From Anaerolineales bacterium (GTDB lineage Bacteria > Chloroflexota > Anaerolineae > Anaerolineales > Villigracilaceae), in contig JADZCC010000081.1 of assembly GCA_020851785.1 (NCBI GenBank), positions 1 through 64,000 of the forward strand: a stretch of DNA of 64,000 nucleotides, written 5' to 3'. Below are positions 25,463 through 35,107 of the stretch, one piece after another. The position numbers were made by a program, and so were the translations under genes. How positions within the stretch are numbered: position 1 is the first letter of the stretch; every line of letters starts with the position of its first letter. The notes beneath the pieces were generated by a model, which was not told where the DNA came from, did no database searches, and saw only the letters and a list, made by a program, of their open reading frames with translations.

Positions 25463-25933
25463 TTATTTTCGGCGGGTAAACCAGAGCAGGGCGCAAAATA
25501 AAGCCACCAGCCCGACGATCACCCAAACCTGATTTCCTGACTTAAGCGCCGTGCCGGTGATGCTGTCTGTGGAGCCAAAGTCGATGGGGAGGAAGACCAG
25601 CCCGACGATTAGCAGAGCCAGTACGCCGGTTGCGATTGCAAATTGCGGGCGATATTGGTCTTGAATCCACTCCAAACTGAAGAGGCGCGTCCAAAAAGAT
25701 TCTTTTTGTTCTTTGGCAATTCGCGCGTTGAGGCGGGCCAACATTTGTTTCTTTGTGGATTCTTCCAAAGCGGAGGTGGGCATGACGCGGCGCAGGCGAA
25801 GCACAGTTTCTTCGAGGCCGTACCCTTCTTCGGCGGGGTCAGAAGCGGGTTGATGCAAAGTTCCTCCCAACGCCTGATCGGCGAAGTCGCTTAGTTTTTC
25901 ATCTGGAGAGAGGGGGCGATTAGGCTGGGTCAT
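25463..25933 (-). CDS. Membrane protein encoded with ECF sigma factor, possible anti-sigma
   Basis: This 156-residue protein has a soluble N-terminus of about 95 residues and two membrane segments near residues 97-117 and 133-152. It begins 2 bases after the sigma factor stop codon, the usual place for an anti-sigma factor. There is no HxxxCxxC zinc motif, so if it is an anti-sigma factor it is not of the ZAS type. The N-terminal part (SDFADQALGGTLH) is helical. I cannot assign it to a family. Confidence 0.7.
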   Translation of the reverse strand: MTQPNRPLSPDEKLSDFADQALGGTLHQPASDPAEEGYGLEETVLRLRRVMPTSALEESTKKQMLARLNARIAKEQKESFWTRLFSLEWIQDQYRPQFAIATGVLALLIVGLVFLPIDFGSTDSITGTALKSGNQVWVIVGLVALFCALLWFTRRK

Positions 25934-25935
25934 GG

Positions 25936-26490
25936 TTATTGATCGAGCTGGGTTTTCAGGGCGGCAATGGCGCGCCGAAAGAGCGACTTGGTGGCTTCTA
26001 TGTTTTGGTTCATCATTTCTGCAATCTCATTAAACTGTAAGGCTTCGGCGAAACGCAATAAAATCACTTCCTGATAATTTTCCGGCAGTTGGCTTAATGC
26101 TTTTTGAATGTAAATTCTTTCTTCCATCATGCGCGAAGTACTGCCTTCCATTTGACCAAAAGCGTCTTCCAGCGGGCTGAGCGGCGGCTCCTGTTTGCGC
26201 GAGCGCTTCCGATAAAACTCGGCCACCTTGTGATTGGTGAGCGTGCGGAGCCAGGTGCTAAATTGCGCGTCGCCGCGAAAGCTGTGGAGCGATTTTAGCG
26301 CCGCGATGAAAACTTCCTGCGTCACGTCTTCCACCTCGCTTTCGGGGACGACGTAGCGCACGCGCTTGTAGACGCTGTTGATGTGGCGGTGATAGAGTTG
26401 GTTAAACGCTTCTGAACTGCCGCTTTTAAATTGTTGGATCAGGACTTCGTCGCTGGTCTCCTGTGAAGGAATGCTGGTATGGATGTCCAT
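25936..26490 (-). CDS. ECF-family RNA polymerase sigma factor
   Basis: This 184-residue sigma factor has region 2 at about residues 20-90 (VEDVTQEVFIAALKSLHSF) and region 4 at about 125-180 (LPENYQEVILLRFAEALQFNEIAEMM). It is transcribed with the membrane protein downstream. On the other side it is divergent from the second MinD-like gene, 217 bases away. It probably serves an envelope or signalling regulon; the PrsW-like protease of the neighbouring operon would be a natural partner (inference). Confidence 0.92.
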   Translation of the reverse strand: MDIHTSIPSQETSDEVLIQQFKSGSSEAFNQLYHRHINSVYKRVRYVVPESEVEDVTQEVFIAALKSLHSFRGDAQFSTWLRTLTNHKVAEFYRKRSRKQEPPLSPLEDAFGQMEGSTSRMMEERIYIQKALSQLPENYQEVILLRFAEALQFNEIAEMMNQNIEATKSLFRRAIAALKTQLDQ

Positions 26491-26627
26491 GAAAGTTAGT
26501 CGCTCGATGTGGTCAAAAAGGGTTGAAATGCGGGCGTAGGCCCAAATTTATCCTGCGTTTTTTTACGCCAATAAAATGTAATCAGTAAATGGATTGCCCT
26601 ACTATATCATAAAAGCGCCGCGCAAAT

Positions 26628-26657
26628 TTGAAATTATCGGCGCTCTTAGGCTATAAT
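26628..26657 (+). promoter_or_regulatory. Promoter of the second MinD-like operon, with inverted repeat
   Basis: TTGAAA (26628-26633), an 18-base spacer and TATAAT (26652-26657) form a good sigma-70 type promoter. A perfect inverted repeat AGCGCCG (26614-26620) and CGGCGCT (26638-26644) brackets the -35 box and could be an operator. Confidence 0.75.
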
Positions 26658-26707
26658 TCAACGCACGGACGGGTGGGCGAGTCCGAAAACAGATTTGGAG
26701 AGCGATG

Positions 26708-27463
26708 ATGTCTAAAATAATTTCAGTTCACTCTTTCCGCGGTGGCACAGGCAAATCGAATACCACTGCAAATATCGCCGCTTTATTGGCGGCGGATGGC
26801 GCGCGCGTGGCCGTGGTGGATACGGATATTGCTTCTCCGGGCATTCACGTCCTTTTCAACCTCGACGAAACCGACATGGAACATTCGCTGAACGATTATT
26901 TGTGGGGCAAATGCACCATTGAAGAAGCCGCGCAGGATGTGACCGGGCATGTTGGCGCGGAAGTGAGCGGACAAATTTTCCTAATCCCTTCCAGCATTAA
27001 AGCCGGAGAGATCGCCCGCATTTTGCGCGAAGGTTACGACGTGGGCCTGCTCAACGACGGCTTCCGCGATGTGATCGAAAAATTAAATTTGGATTATCTG
27101 CTGATTGATACGCACCCTGGCCTGAACGAAGAGACCTTGCTTTCAATCGCCATTTCCAACGCGTTGGTTATTATTATGCGCCCCGACTCGCAGGATTATC
27201 AAGGCACGGCGGTGACGGTGGACGTGGCTAAAAAATTGGACGTGCCGAAGATGTTGATGCTGGTCAATAAAACGCCCACTGCGTTTGATTTTGACGACGT
27301 GCGCACGCGCGTGGAGCAAACCTACGACGCGAAAGTTGCCGCCGTACTACCGCATTCTGATGAGATGATGACGTTGGCCAGTTCTGGCATTTTCTCCGTG
27401 CGCTATCCCGATCACCCCGTGACCAAAGGCTTACGCAGTTTAGTTGATCAATTAAAAAGTTAG
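26708..27463 (+). CDS. MinD/ParA-like ATPase (copy 2)
   Basis: This 251-residue protein is a paralogue of the ATPase at 22462. It has the same SFRGGTGKSNTTAN Walker A with Arg at the signature position, VVDTDIASPGIHVLF, and IDTHPGLNEETLLSIA. Two ATGs in a row are possible (26705, 26708); the second is preferred for spacing to GGAG at 26697-26700 and for its MSK start like the paralogue. It is followed after 9 bases by a small partner gene, repeating the ATPase-plus-partner arrangement of the first operon, but without the zinc-finger, cNMP or protease genes. Confidence 0.88.
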   Translation: MSKIISVHSFRGGTGKSNTTANIAALLAADGARVAVVDTDIASPGIHVLFNLDETDMEHSLNDYLWGKCTIEEAAQDVTGHVGAEVSGQIFLIPSSIKAGEIARILREGYDVGLLNDGFRDVIEKLNLDYLLIDTHPGLNEETLLSIAISNALVIIMRPDSQDYQGTAVTVDVAKKLDVPKMLMLVNKTPTAFDFDDVRTRVEQTYDAKVAAVLPHSDEMMTLASSGIFSVRYPDHPVTKGLRSLVDQLKS

Positions 27464-27472
27464 GCGGCTATG

Positions 27473-29907
<2,435 letters not shown>

Positions 29908-29912
29908 AACTG

Positions 29913-29935
29913 AAAAACGGCGCATTTCCGTTTTT
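29913..29935 (+). terminator. Terminator after ligA
   Basis: AAAAACGG pairs with CCGTTTTT around a 7-base loop, 6 bases past the ligA stop codon. Confidence 0.75.
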
Positions 29936-30002
29936 GGAGAACTCGCTAGACAGAACCTTTTCTCTGGACTAAACTTACCCTATTCTGCATCGGAGGAACT
30001 CA

Positions 30003-31214
30003 ATGGATATTCATAACACAGATAACGCCGCAACTCGACGGATTGAGGCGTTGCGTCAACGTTTGCAAACGCTGAAAGATAACGACGTTTATTTTTACAA
30101 CCAGCCGGTGGAAGAGATTTTGGAAGGCGCGAAAGTGCGCGTGAACGGGCGCGTGATGGGCATGTACGCCTCTTACTCGTACCTCGGGCTGGTCAACCAC
30201 CCGCGCATTAACGAAGCCGCCAAAAAAGCCGTGGACAAATTTGGCACGGGCACAAACGGCGTGCGCACCCTGGCCGGGACTTTAACCCTGCACAACGAAT
30301 TGGAAGAGACGATTGCCAACTTCAAACATACCGAGGCGGCGATTACGTATAGCTCCGGCTATGTCACCAACCTGACGGTCATCTCCACGCTGATGGGCCG
30401 CGGCGATTACGTCTTCTCCGACAAAATCAACCACGCTTCGATTGTGGATGGATGCGTCATGTCGGGCGCGGAGTTTCGGCGCTTTCGTCATAACGATATG
30501 GAGCATTTGGAAGGCTTGTTGAAGAACGCTCCGGCGGGCGTGGCCAAACTGGTCGTGGCCGATTCCGTCTTCAGCATGGACGGCGATATCATTGATTTGC
30601 CGAAGACGATTGAACTCTGCAAAAAATACAACGCCTGGCTGATGATTGACGAAGCCCACTCGATTGGCGTGCTGGGGAAAACCGGCCGCGGCATTGAAGA
30701 ACACTTCGGCATTTACGAAGGCATTGACATCAAGATGGGCACGTTAAGCAAAACCATCCCTTCGGTGGGTGGGTATGTGGCCGGAAACAAAGACCTGATC
30801 AGCTACCTGCGACATGGCAGTCGCGCTTACATTTTCTCCGCCGCTTTACCGCCCGCGCAAGCCGCCGCCGCCAACGAATCCTTCAAGGTGATTCTGGACG
30901 AACCCTGGCGGATCGAACGCCTGAACCAAAACACCCGATTGTTCATTGATGGGCTGAAAGGCATGGGGTTTGATACGCTCTTAACCGTCACGGCGATTGT
31001 GCCGGTTTTATGCGGCTCGGATGAACGAGCCTTTGAGTTGACGAAGTATTGTCAGGAAAACGACGTGTTCGTTTTGCCGGTGGTTTCGCCCGCCGTGCAG
31101 GAAGGCATGGCCCGCCTGCGGGCCACCGTCACGGCCGCGCACGAACCCAGCGAAATTGAGCGCGCCATGGATGTGATTTACGAAGCCGGGAAGCGCATGG
31201 GAATGGTAAAATAG
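30003..31214 (+). CDS. Alpha-oxoamine synthase (KBL/BioF-like PLP enzyme)
   Basis: This 403-residue PLP-dependent enzyme is of the alpha-oxoamine synthase family. That family condenses an amino acid with an acyl-CoA (8-amino-7-oxononanoate synthase, glycine C-acetyltransferase, serine palmitoyltransferase). The PLP Lys is K250 in MGTLSKTIPSVGGYV; the MIDEAHSIGVLG motif holds the Asp and His that contact PLP. The opening YLGLVNHPRI and FGTGTNGVRTLAGT motifs are typical. GGAGG precedes the ATG. No biotin, threonine dehydrogenase or lipid genes lie beside it, so the substrate cannot be assigned. The gene stands alone before a terminator. Confidence 0.9.
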   Translation: MDIHNTDNAATRRIEALRQRLQTLKDNDVYFYNQPVEEILEGAKVRVNGRVMGMYASYSYLGLVNHPRINEAAKKAVDKFGTGTNGVRTLAGTLTLHNELEETIANFKHTEAAITYSSGYVTNLTVISTLMGRGDYVFSDKINHASIVDGCVMSGAEFRRFRHNDMEHLEGLLKNAPAGVAKLVVADSVFSMDGDIIDLPKTIELCKKYNAWLMIDEAHSIGVLGKTGRGIEEHFGIYEGIDIKMGTLSKTIPSVGGYVAGNKDLISYLRHGSRAYIFSAALPPAQAAAANESFKVILDEPWRIERLNQNTRLFIDGLKGMGFDTLLTVTAIVPVLCGSDERAFELTKYCQENDVFVLPVVSPAVQEGMARLRATVTAAHEPSEIERAMDVIYEAGKRMGMVK

Positions 31215-31229
31215 AAGCATAGTAGGCCA

Positions 31230-31259
31230 ATCGCCCACCAGACGGTGGGCGATTTTTTT
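31230..31259 (+). terminator. Terminator after the oxoamine synthase gene
   Basis: ATCGCCCACC pairs with GGTGGGCGAT around a 4-base loop, followed by seven T. Confidence 0.93.
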
Positions 31260-31341
31260 GCCAGAACGCGGATTTATCAGATTTTACTCATCTGGTTTGT
31301 ATAAAATTCTGGCGCTGTCTAAAATTGTTTTGGAAGAATAA

Positions 31342-33765
31342 ATGAACTGGCATACGCTTGAAACCACCTCCGCGCTGAGCGAATTAGAATCCTCGTTTGA
31401 AATTGGGCTGACCACCGCGCAAGTTAAAACGCGCCTGCAACAGGTGGGGTTGAATCAACTGGTGGAGAAGAACGACTGGGCGATCTTTAGAATTTTAGGG
31501 GAGCGACTCACCGCTCCGCTGACGCTCCTCTGGCTGGGAGCCGGGACCCTGGCTCTGCTCAACGCCGATGTAGCGGGCGCAAAATGGATTTTTGGCTTTG
31601 CGTTTGTGTACCTGATTGCGAGTTTTGCCTGGCAGGATCGTCCGCAAGCGACGATTCAGGCGCTGAAGCAAACCGCTTCGCTCAGCGTCATGGCTCTACG
31701 CGACGGAGTCTTTAAGCCGATTTCAAAACCGCAGTTGGTTCCGGGGGATATTATTCAAATCGGGAATGGCGACACCATCCCCGCCGACCTACGCCTGTTG
31801 GAAACCGTCAACCTGCGGATTCAAGAAGCGCTCCTGACTACAGAGTCTGGGTCTGTGGAAAAGCATACGGTGGCGCTCAAGAATGAATCCCTGCCGCTTT
31901 GGGAACATAGCAACATGGCCTATTTTGGAACGCTGGTGACGCAAGGACGCGGATTGGGGTTGGTGGTGGCCACGGGCATGCAGACCGAGCTTGGGAAGAT
32001 TGCCAACCTGATTCAAAAAATTAAGCCCCAAAAAACGCCCTTCCGCCGAAAAACGGAAGGCCTCGCTAAAACAGTTACGGCCTGGGGCGTGGGCGCTTCC
32101 ATCCTGCTTTTGGCTGGCGCGCATGGAACGGGGCTTCCGTTGGAAGAGAACTTGCAAGTTAGCGTTGGGTTGGCGCTGGCGCTGGTTCCGTTGGGCGTGG
32201 CTGTATTTTTGCCGGGCGCGCTCTTAAGTAAATTAAAAGATAAATCAATTCGCAGATTTTCAGCGTTGGAAGCGCTGGGTTCTGTGACCGTCGTTTGCTC
32301 TGATAAAACCGGGCCCTTCACGGATGATCGGCGGGCGGTCGTGATCTCGGATTTTGACGGACATGAATTGGATTTGACGGACGCCGCCAGTCAGGGCGAC
32401 GCGCGCCTTCCATCCGCGCTTTCGCTGACGGCGATTGGCGGAAGTTTATGCAACGACGCCAAATTAATTGACCTCGGCGACGAGCGCCATCACACGCTGG
32501 GCGATCCCACCGAAGGCGCTTTGGTGGCCGCCGCCGCTCACCTGGGCTACTGGAAATCTTCTCTGGATGTCTCTTTTCCTCGCGCCGCCGAACTGCCTTT
32601 TGATTCAGAACGAAAACGCATGACTACAGTTCAACATCTCGGACAGTATGATCCGCAGGCGCTGGCCGGGTTGGACGTTTCTGAAAAACGCTACATCGCT
32701 TTTACCAAAGGCAGTTTGCAAAGTCTGTTGGAAGTGGCCAGCCATGTTTGGGCGGAGGGCAAAGCGCTTGAAATCGATTCAGGCTTACGGTCCAGAATTG
32801 AAGCGCTGAACGAGCGCCTGATCAAACAGGGCATGCGCGTAATTGGCGTGGGCTTTCGTCTCTTAAATTCCATCCCGGAAATTATTCAAACCGACCTTGA
32901 ACAAAACCTTACGCTGACCGGCCTGTTTGGGCTGATGGACCCGCTCCGCACGGGCGCGCCGTCGGCGGTTGTCGCGTGCCGGGCCGCCGGGATTCGCCCG
33001 CTCCTGCTGACAGGCGACCATCCGCTGACGGCCTTGGAAATTGCGCGGCAGTTGGGCATTGCCGAAAACGGACGCGCCTTGCGCGGCATTGACATTGAAA
33101 CCCTTTCGGTGGATGAATTAAAGAATGTGATTGACGAAGTGGATGTGTTTGCGCGGATGGCGCCGGAACATAAATTGAAAATTGTGCAGGCTTTGCAGGC
33201 TCGCGGGGAAGCGGTGGCGATTACGGGCGATAGCGTAAATGACGCGCCCGCGTTGCGTCAGGCGGATGTGGGCATTGCGCCGGGGTTGAGCGGCACAGAA
33301 ATTGCGAAGGAAGCGGCGAATTTAATTTTGCCGGATCATCGTTTTGATGCGATGGTCGCGGCCATTCAAACCGGACGCGAGGCGTTGAGCCTTTCCTGGC
33401 GTTTGTTGCGCTTGATGCTGGCGGGTGCGGTGAGTCGATTTTTGGCGCTTGGGATTCTGGCTTTTGCGGTGGGGAGTGCGGCGCTTTCGGTTGGGCAGTT
33501 GCTTTGGCTGGGCCTTGTGGACCTGGCTTTGGGGCTGATGATGGGCGGCGTTCAAGCGGCGCCAGCGACGCCAGAGCGAAACCCCTGGCGTTGGCGCGAA
33601 ACGCTGTCGCTGGGCCTGCTGATGGGTGGGCTGGCTTCGGCGCTGGGCTTTTGGCGCTTCTCCGCTGGGCAGTCCAATTGGCAGACGCTGGTCTTTAGCG
33701 CGTTGGCTGTGATGCAAATTGTTCACGCGCTGGCGCTGGGGATTAATCGCTCTCTTCGTAAATAA
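31342..33765 (+). CDS. P-type ATPase, type II-like, with altered catalytic motifs
   Basis: This 807-residue membrane protein has the full domain order of Ca2+/Na+-type P-type ATPases: cation ATPase N-domain, actuator, phosphorylation/nucleotide domains, and C-terminal helices. The phosphorylated Asp is kept (D321), but several near-invariant motifs are changed. DKTGT is DKTGPF, TGES of the actuator is TTES (166-169), PEGLP of helix 4 is VPLGV, TGDGVNDAP is TGDSVNDAP, and the NLVTD-type helix 6 motif is GLVDL. Without the Pro-Glu and Asn-Asp residues, ordinary Ca2+ binding is doubtful. It could transport something else, or have a regulatory role. The gene is intact and uses normal codons. Confidence 0.85.
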   Translation: MNWHTLETTSALSELESSFEIGLTTAQVKTRLQQVGLNQLVEKNDWAIFRILGERLTAPLTLLWLGAGTLALLNADVAGAKWIFGFAFVYLIASFAWQDRPQATIQALKQTASLSVMALRDGVFKPISKPQLVPGDIIQIGNGDTIPADLRLLETVNLRIQEALLTTESGSVEKHTVALKNESLPLWEHSNMAYFGTLVTQGRGLGLVVATGMQTELGKIANLIQKIKPQKTPFRRKTEGLAKTVTAWGVGASILLLAGAHGTGLPLEENLQVSVGLALALVPLGVAVFLPGALLSKLKDKSIRRFSALEALGSVTVVCSDKTGPFTDDRRAVVISDFDGHELDLTDAASQGDARLPSALSLTAIGGSLCNDAKLIDLGDERHHTLGDPTEGALVAAAAHLGYWKSSLDVSFPRAAELPFDSERKRMTTVQHLGQYDPQALAGLDVSEKRYIAFTKGSLQSLLEVASHVWAEGKALEIDSGLRSRIEALNERLIKQGMRVIGVGFRLLNSIPEIIQTDLEQNLTLTGLFGLMDPLRTGAPSAVVACRAAGIRPLLLTGDHPLTALEIARQLGIAENGRALRGIDIETLSVDELKNVIDEVDVFARMAPEHKLKIVQALQARGEAVAITGDSVNDAPALRQADVGIAPGLSGTEIAKEAANLILPDHRFDAMVAAIQTGREALSLSWRLLRLMLAGAVSRFLALGILAFAVGSAALSVGQLLWLGLVDLALGLMMGGVQAAPATPERNPWRWRETLSLGLLMGGLASALGFWRFSAGQSNWQTLVFSALAVMQIVHALALGINRSLRK

Positions 33766-33817
33766 CCCTTGGGACGCTGTCAATCAACCTTATAATCAAG
33801 GCTGGAGACGCCAAAGC

Positions 33818-34930
33818 ATGAAACTGCCCTTAAATCAAATCCTCAAAGGCGATTGCGTTGAAAGCCTGAATGCATTGCCTGAAAAATCCATTGACTTGAT
33901 TTTTGCAGACCCGCCTTACAATTTACAATTGCAAAACGAATTGCACCGCCCCAACATGAGCAAGGTGGATGCGGTGGATGATCACTGGGACAGGTTTGAT
34001 TCGTTCCAAGCTTATGATGAATTCACCAAAGCCTGGCTGACGGCTTGCAAGCGAATTTTGAAACCGACGGGTTCAATTTGGGTCATCGGTTCTTATCATA
34101 ATATTTTCCGGGTTGGAACGATTATGCAAGATTTGGGCTTTTGGATGTTGAATGATGTGATTTGGGTCAAAACCAATCCCATGCCTAATTTTCGCGGCGT
34201 TCGGTTTACAAACGCCCATGAAACCATGATTTGGGCGAGTTCTGGCAAAGGCGCAAAATACACGTTCAATCATCAAGCGATGAAAGGCTTGAATGAAGAA
34301 AAACAAATGCGTTCGGATTGGTGGCTGTTATCTTTGGCGACCGGCTCGGAAAGAGTCAAAGATGAGCAGGGCGCCAAGGCTCACTCCACGCAAAAGCCGG
34401 AGCCACTCCTTTATCGCGTCATCCTTTCTTCCAGCAATCCGGGCGATGTCGTCTTGGACCCGTTTTTTGGAAGCGGCACAACCGGCGCAGTGGCCAAACG
34501 CTTGCATCGGAATTGGATTGGCTTGGAAAGAGAAGCAAAATATATCAAAGTGGCGCAAAAGCGAATTGACGCAGTTCAGCCGGAAGCGTTTGACCTGCAA
34601 ACTTTTGACGTGAAAAGCAAAAGTAAATCTGCGCCGAAAGTAGAATTTTCTGCGCTGGTTGAAAATGGCTGGCTCCAGGCCGGGCAAAAACTGTTTTTTG
34701 CAAAAGATCAAACTCGTTTTGCAACCATTAAGCCCGATACAAGGCTCCGCACGGCGGACGGTTTTGAAGGAAGCATTCACAAAGCCGGAAGTCACTATAT
34801 GAATGGCGCGCCTTGCAATGGCTGGGAACAGTGGTTCCTGCGGCAAGAAAACGGCAACTTAATCAGCCTCGATGCTGTGCGTGAAAAATACAGGGCGGAA
34901 AACGGACTCTACGATCAGCAGTCTAGTTAA
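33818..34930 (+). CDS. CcrM/HinfI-like adenine DNA methyltransferase with RAMA domain
   Basis: This 370-residue beta-class N6-adenine methyltransferase has catalytic DPPY at residues 31-34 and the SAM-binding DPFFGSGTTG near 214-223. The segments SKVDAVDDHWD, WVIGSYHNIFRVG, NPMPNFRG and AHETMIWAS closely follow the cell-cycle methyltransferase CcrM of Alphaproteobacteria, which methylates GANTC. A C-terminal RAMA domain (about 275-365, including GSIHKAGSHYMNGAPCNGW) is also CcrM-like. No restriction enzyme gene is next to it, so it is probably an orphan. A TATAAT at 33789 and GGAGA before the ATG support the start. Such a gene in this background suggests transfer. Confidence 0.92.
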   Translation: MKLPLNQILKGDCVESLNALPEKSIDLIFADPPYNLQLQNELHRPNMSKVDAVDDHWDRFDSFQAYDEFTKAWLTACKRILKPTGSIWVIGSYHNIFRVGTIMQDLGFWMLNDVIWVKTNPMPNFRGVRFTNAHETMIWASSGKGAKYTFNHQAMKGLNEEKQMRSDWWLLSLATGSERVKDEQGAKAHSTQKPEPLLYRVILSSSNPGDVVLDPFFGSGTTGAVAKRLHRNWIGLEREAKYIKVAQKRIDAVQPEAFDLQTFDVKSKSKSAPKVEFSALVENGWLQAGQKLFFAKDQTRFATIKPDTRLRTADGFEGSIHKAGSHYMNGAPCNGWEQWFLRQENGNLISLDAVREKYRAENGLYDQQSS

Positions 34931-35107
34931 GCAAAACACCGGCGTTTTGAAGCGCTGTTGGACTTTGATTTTTCTCACCACAGAGAACACGGAGCGCACA
35001 GAGAAAACCAAAGGAAAATTATTGCGGATAACGTCTAACAGTTACCCCAGATTTCTCCTTGCCGACGCTCGTCGAAATAACAAAATCAACGAACGTCTAA
35101 GGCTTCG
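34931..35107. repeat. Non-coding spacer with common interspersed fragments
   Basis: This spacer between convergent genes holds a CACCACAGAGAACACGGAG-type stretch and a fragment resembling ATTTCTCC...CGTCGAAATAACA, both strings of a kind I recall from intergenic regions of several genomes. A short direct repeat, AACGTCTAA (35032-35040 and 35093-35101), is present. No gene is supported. Confidence 0.45.
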
